From positions 1 to 15,963 of the forward strand of contig JACQHS010000014.1 in the NCBI GenBank assembly GCA_016198915.1: a stretch of DNA of 15,963 bases. The letters are read 5' to 3'. Shown one piece after another: positions 14,689 to 15,963 of the stretch. A model generated the notes under the pieces. It was not told the DNA's origin, made no database searches, and worked only from the letters and a program-made list of their open reading frames with translations. Source of the DNA: Candidatus Omnitrophota bacterium (GTDB lineage: Bacteria > Omnitrophota > Gorgyraeia > Aquiviventales > Aquiviventaceae). A program made the translations under genes and the position numbers. Numbering within the stretch: the stretch's first letter is position 1; each line of letters begins with the position of its first letter.

Positions 14689-14735
14689 TAAGATATAACT
14701 TATTTATAATGAGATAGTTATGTAATAATACTTGG
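14689..14735. other. AT-rich intergenic island
   Basis: In an otherwise GC-rich window, this stretch between the upstream PilZ gene and the mini-gene promoter is made almost entirely of A and T. It contains a weak inverted repeat (ATAACT 14695-14700, AGTTAT 14716-14721). No GC-rich terminator stem follows the PilZ stop, so read-through from that gene into the mini-gene is possible. Best read as promoter-upstream sequence. Confidence 0.5.
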
Positions 14736-14739
14736 CGGG

Positions 14740-15075
14740 TTACCGCTTTGAGTTGTCAATATAAGTAGACAGACGTTGCGTAGTTTTCTGGGCAGGATCA
14801 ACAAACGCGATGCCTAAATCGTACTGCTCGCTCTCAGGGATCATTCGAAACCAAGCGGTACGGCCCCTGAGAATCATCGGCTCTTGGCCTGGAGACAAGG
14901 ACACCTCCACGGTCAATTCCGCGGAAACCGGAAAGACGGTCGGACTGATGCACCGCGTGCCGCCTTGACCGATATTCTTCGTGAGGGTTTCAATGACTTT
15001 CAGCTGGTGGTTGGGGTGCAGTCGCACCGGCAGGTAGGCAGACACTCGTGGGCTCGCACGACGCTCTGCAGCCAT
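14740..15075 (-). CDS. PilZ-like domain protein with variant second motif
   Basis: This 111-residue frame starts MAAERRASPRVSAYLPVRLH. The first PilZ signature is present (RRASPR, R6-x3-R10), but the second reads TKNIGQGGTRC, with Gly in place of the usual Ser of (D/N)xSxxG. A barrel-like end (ILRGRTAWFRMIP, YDLGIAFVDP) supports a PilZ fold. The open frame runs on to 15219, but that part overlaps the divergent ATPase gene and its promoter and is unlikely to be coding; ATG at 15075 directly before ERRxxxR is the natural start. A weak promoter (TTGACG 15109-15114, TAGGCT 15086-15091) would make the mRNA almost leaderless, and no good ribosome binding site is seen. c-di-GMP binding is uncertain. 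Confidence 0.8.
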   Translation of the reverse strand: MAAERRASPRVSAYLPVRLHPNHQLKVIETLTKNIGQGGTRCISPTVFPVSAELTVEVSLSPGQEPMILRGRTAWFRMIPESEQYDLGIAFVDPAQKTTQRLSTYIDNSKR

Positions 15076-15120
15076 CGTACGCACAAGCCTATCACGAACC
15101 GCCTCCCTCGTCAACACTTC

Positions 15121-15149
15121 TTGCGCTGAACCGGACGGTGCGTTACAAT
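15121..15149 (+). promoter_or_regulatory. Candidate promoter for the ExeA-like gene
   Basis: On the plus strand TTGCGC (15121-15126) lies 17 bases before TACAAT (15144-15149, 5 of 6). Expected start near 15156, about 17 bases before the ATG at 15173. The -35 box is poor (3 of 6), so confidence rests on the -10, spacing and position. Confidence 0.45.
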
Positions 15150-15172
15150 GCCCCTCAGAGCGACGACGCCGC

Positions 15173-15963
15173 ATGTATCTTGAATTCCTCGGCCTGCGCG
15201 AAAAACCGTTTGCCAACACGGCGGATCCCGCCTTCCTCTACCTCTCCCGGAAGCATCGCGAAGCGCTCTCCCATATGATCTATGGCATCCGGGAGCGGAA
15301 AGGCTTTATCGAAATCACCGGAGAGATCGGCACCGGCAAGACCACCCTCTGCAAGGCCCTCCTGCGGCAGCTTGATCCGTTCACCAAAACCGCGCTGATC
15401 CTCCACTCCAATCTCTCGGAGCTGCAGCTCTTGCAGTCCGTGGTCCAGGATTTCGGCCTCAACCCCATGCGCAACGACCGCCTGGCCTTCTTCAGCCAGT
15501 TGAATTCGTTTCTCCTCGAGCAAGCGACGGCGGGCCACAACGTCGTGCTCATCATCGACGAGGCGCAAAATCTCAGCCTGCGGCTCCTGGAGCAGATCCG
15601 CATGCTCTCGAACTTTGAGACGGATAAAGACAAGCTCATCCAAATCGTCCTCGTCGGCCAGCCGCAGCTGCGCCAGAAACTCTCCTTGCCGGCGCTCGAA
15701 CAGCTGCGCCAGCGCATCGGGGTGCGGTACCACATCACCGCCCTCGACTTCGATGAGGTCCGCACGTACATCGACCACCGCCTGCGCGTCGCCGGATCTG
15801 ACGGGACGCTGGAGTGGGCGCCGGACGGCATCGAAGAGGTCTACCAGTGCTCGAAGGGGATTCCCCGTCTCATCAATCTCATCTGCGACCGCAGTCTGCT
15901 GGCCTGTTACGTCTTCCAGGTCAAACGGGTGGACAGCGAGATTGTCCGCCGCAGCTATCAGGA
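15173..15963 (+). CDS. ExeA/GspA-type AAA ATPase, N-terminal part (cut by window edge)
   Basis: From ATG at 15173 the frame is open to the right edge (263 residues visible), so the C-terminus is missing. It begins MYLEFLGLREKPFANTADPAF, the typical opening of ExeA/GspA/MshM ATPases, followed by YLSRKHREAL. Walker A is GEIGTGKTT (50-58), Walker B VVLIIDEAQNL (124-133), then LVGQPQLRQKL (160-170), LRQRIGVRY (178-186, arginine-finger region) and SKGIPRLINLICDRSLLACY (227-246). These proteins help assemble type II secretion, type IV pilus-like or exosortase-linked export systems; full-length GspA also has a C-terminal peptidoglycan-binding part that cannot be checked here. Only a weak AGAG precedes the start. 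It is divergent from the PilZ-like gene, which is consistent with a shared surface or pilus function. Confidence 0.92.
   Translation, partial: MYLEFLGLREKPFANTADPAFLYLSRKHREALSHMIYGIRERKGFIEITGEIGTGKTTLCKALLRQLDPFTKTALILHSNLSELQLLQSVVQDFGLNPMRNDRLAFFSQLNSFLLEQATAGHNVVLIIDEAQNLSLRLLEQIRMLSNFETDKDKLIQIVLVGQPQLRQKLSLPALEQLRQRIGVRYHITALDFDEVRTYIDHRLRVAGSDGTLEWAPDGIEEVYQCSKGIPRLINLICDRSLLACYVFQVKRVDSEIVRRSYQ

Noticed and set aside
14680..14710. Plus-strand promoter with TATAAT at 14705-14710, as a possible antisense antitoxin RNA start
   Set aside because: The only -35-like box is poor and 19 bases away, and it would transcribe away from the 49-residue gene, not across it; likely chance in AT-rich sequence.
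14695..14721. ATAACT/AGTTAT inverted repeat as terminator of the PilZ-like gene
   Set aside because: Six A/T-rich base pairs with a 15-base loop would not be stable, and no T-tract follows.
15076..15219. Longer N-terminus for the PilZ-like gene
   Set aside because: The extra residues are Arg-rich, overlap the divergent promoter and ATPase start, and precede the conserved ERRxxxR opening.
15155..15778. 207-codon minus-strand open frame
   Set aside because: Shadow of the ExeA-like ATPase on the plus strand, which has Walker A and B motifs; this frame has none.

Overview
The window is a gene-dense, GC-rich bacterial chromosome segment. Nearly everything lies on the minus strand. From a promoter near 14337-14365 down to the left edge there are 15 consecutive minus-strand genes that mostly overlap by 4 bases or sit within about 35 bases of each other. 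They look like one operon of about 14.3 kb. Many starts are GTG. The proteins (PilZ, ExeA-like ATPase, NTE-type patatin, stand-alone crotonase and 3-hydroxyacyl-CoA dehydrogenase) suggest a Gram-negative, fatty-acid-degrading, little-cultivated lineage. I cannot place the phylum from sequence alone.

Layout, in the direction of transcription (right to left). At 15173-15963 (+) is the start of an ExeA/GspA-type AAA ATPase, divergent from a PilZ-domain gene (14740-15075, -). An AT-rich island (about 14655-14735) carries a convincing promoter for a small monocistronic gene encoding a 49-residue membrane peptide. That gene has an ideal ribosome binding site and ends in a 14-bp-stem terminator. The T-tract of this terminator runs straight into a near-consensus promoter (TTGACC-17-TACAAT) for the long operon.

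The operon begins with four small proteins: a 34-residue membrane peptide, a 71-residue Cys4 protein with an Ala/Lys tail, a HIT-family nucleotide hydrolase and a second PilZ protein. Next come a membrane-anchored alpha/beta hydrolase, a SAM hydroxide adenosyltransferase-like (DUF62) protein lacking the usual triad histidine, a glycerophosphodiester phosphodiesterase and a 750-residue cNMP-domain/patatin lipase. A full beta-oxidation set follows: thiolase, 3-hydroxyacyl-CoA dehydrogenase, enoyl-CoA hydratase, acyl-CoA dehydrogenase and long-chain acyl-CoA ligase. The operon ends within the window with a secreted TPR/gluzincin peptidase and the beginning of a UMF1-type MFS transporter cut by the left edge.

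Read together, the patatin, phosphodiesterase and alpha/beta hydrolase could release fatty acids and glycerol phosphate from (phospho)lipids. The ligase would activate the acids, and the four beta-oxidation enzymes would shorten them to acetyl-CoA. The PilZ protein and the cNMP-like domain hint at nucleotide-second-messenger control. No ETF genes, transcriptional regulators, tRNAs, rRNAs, CRISPR arrays or insertion sequences were seen.
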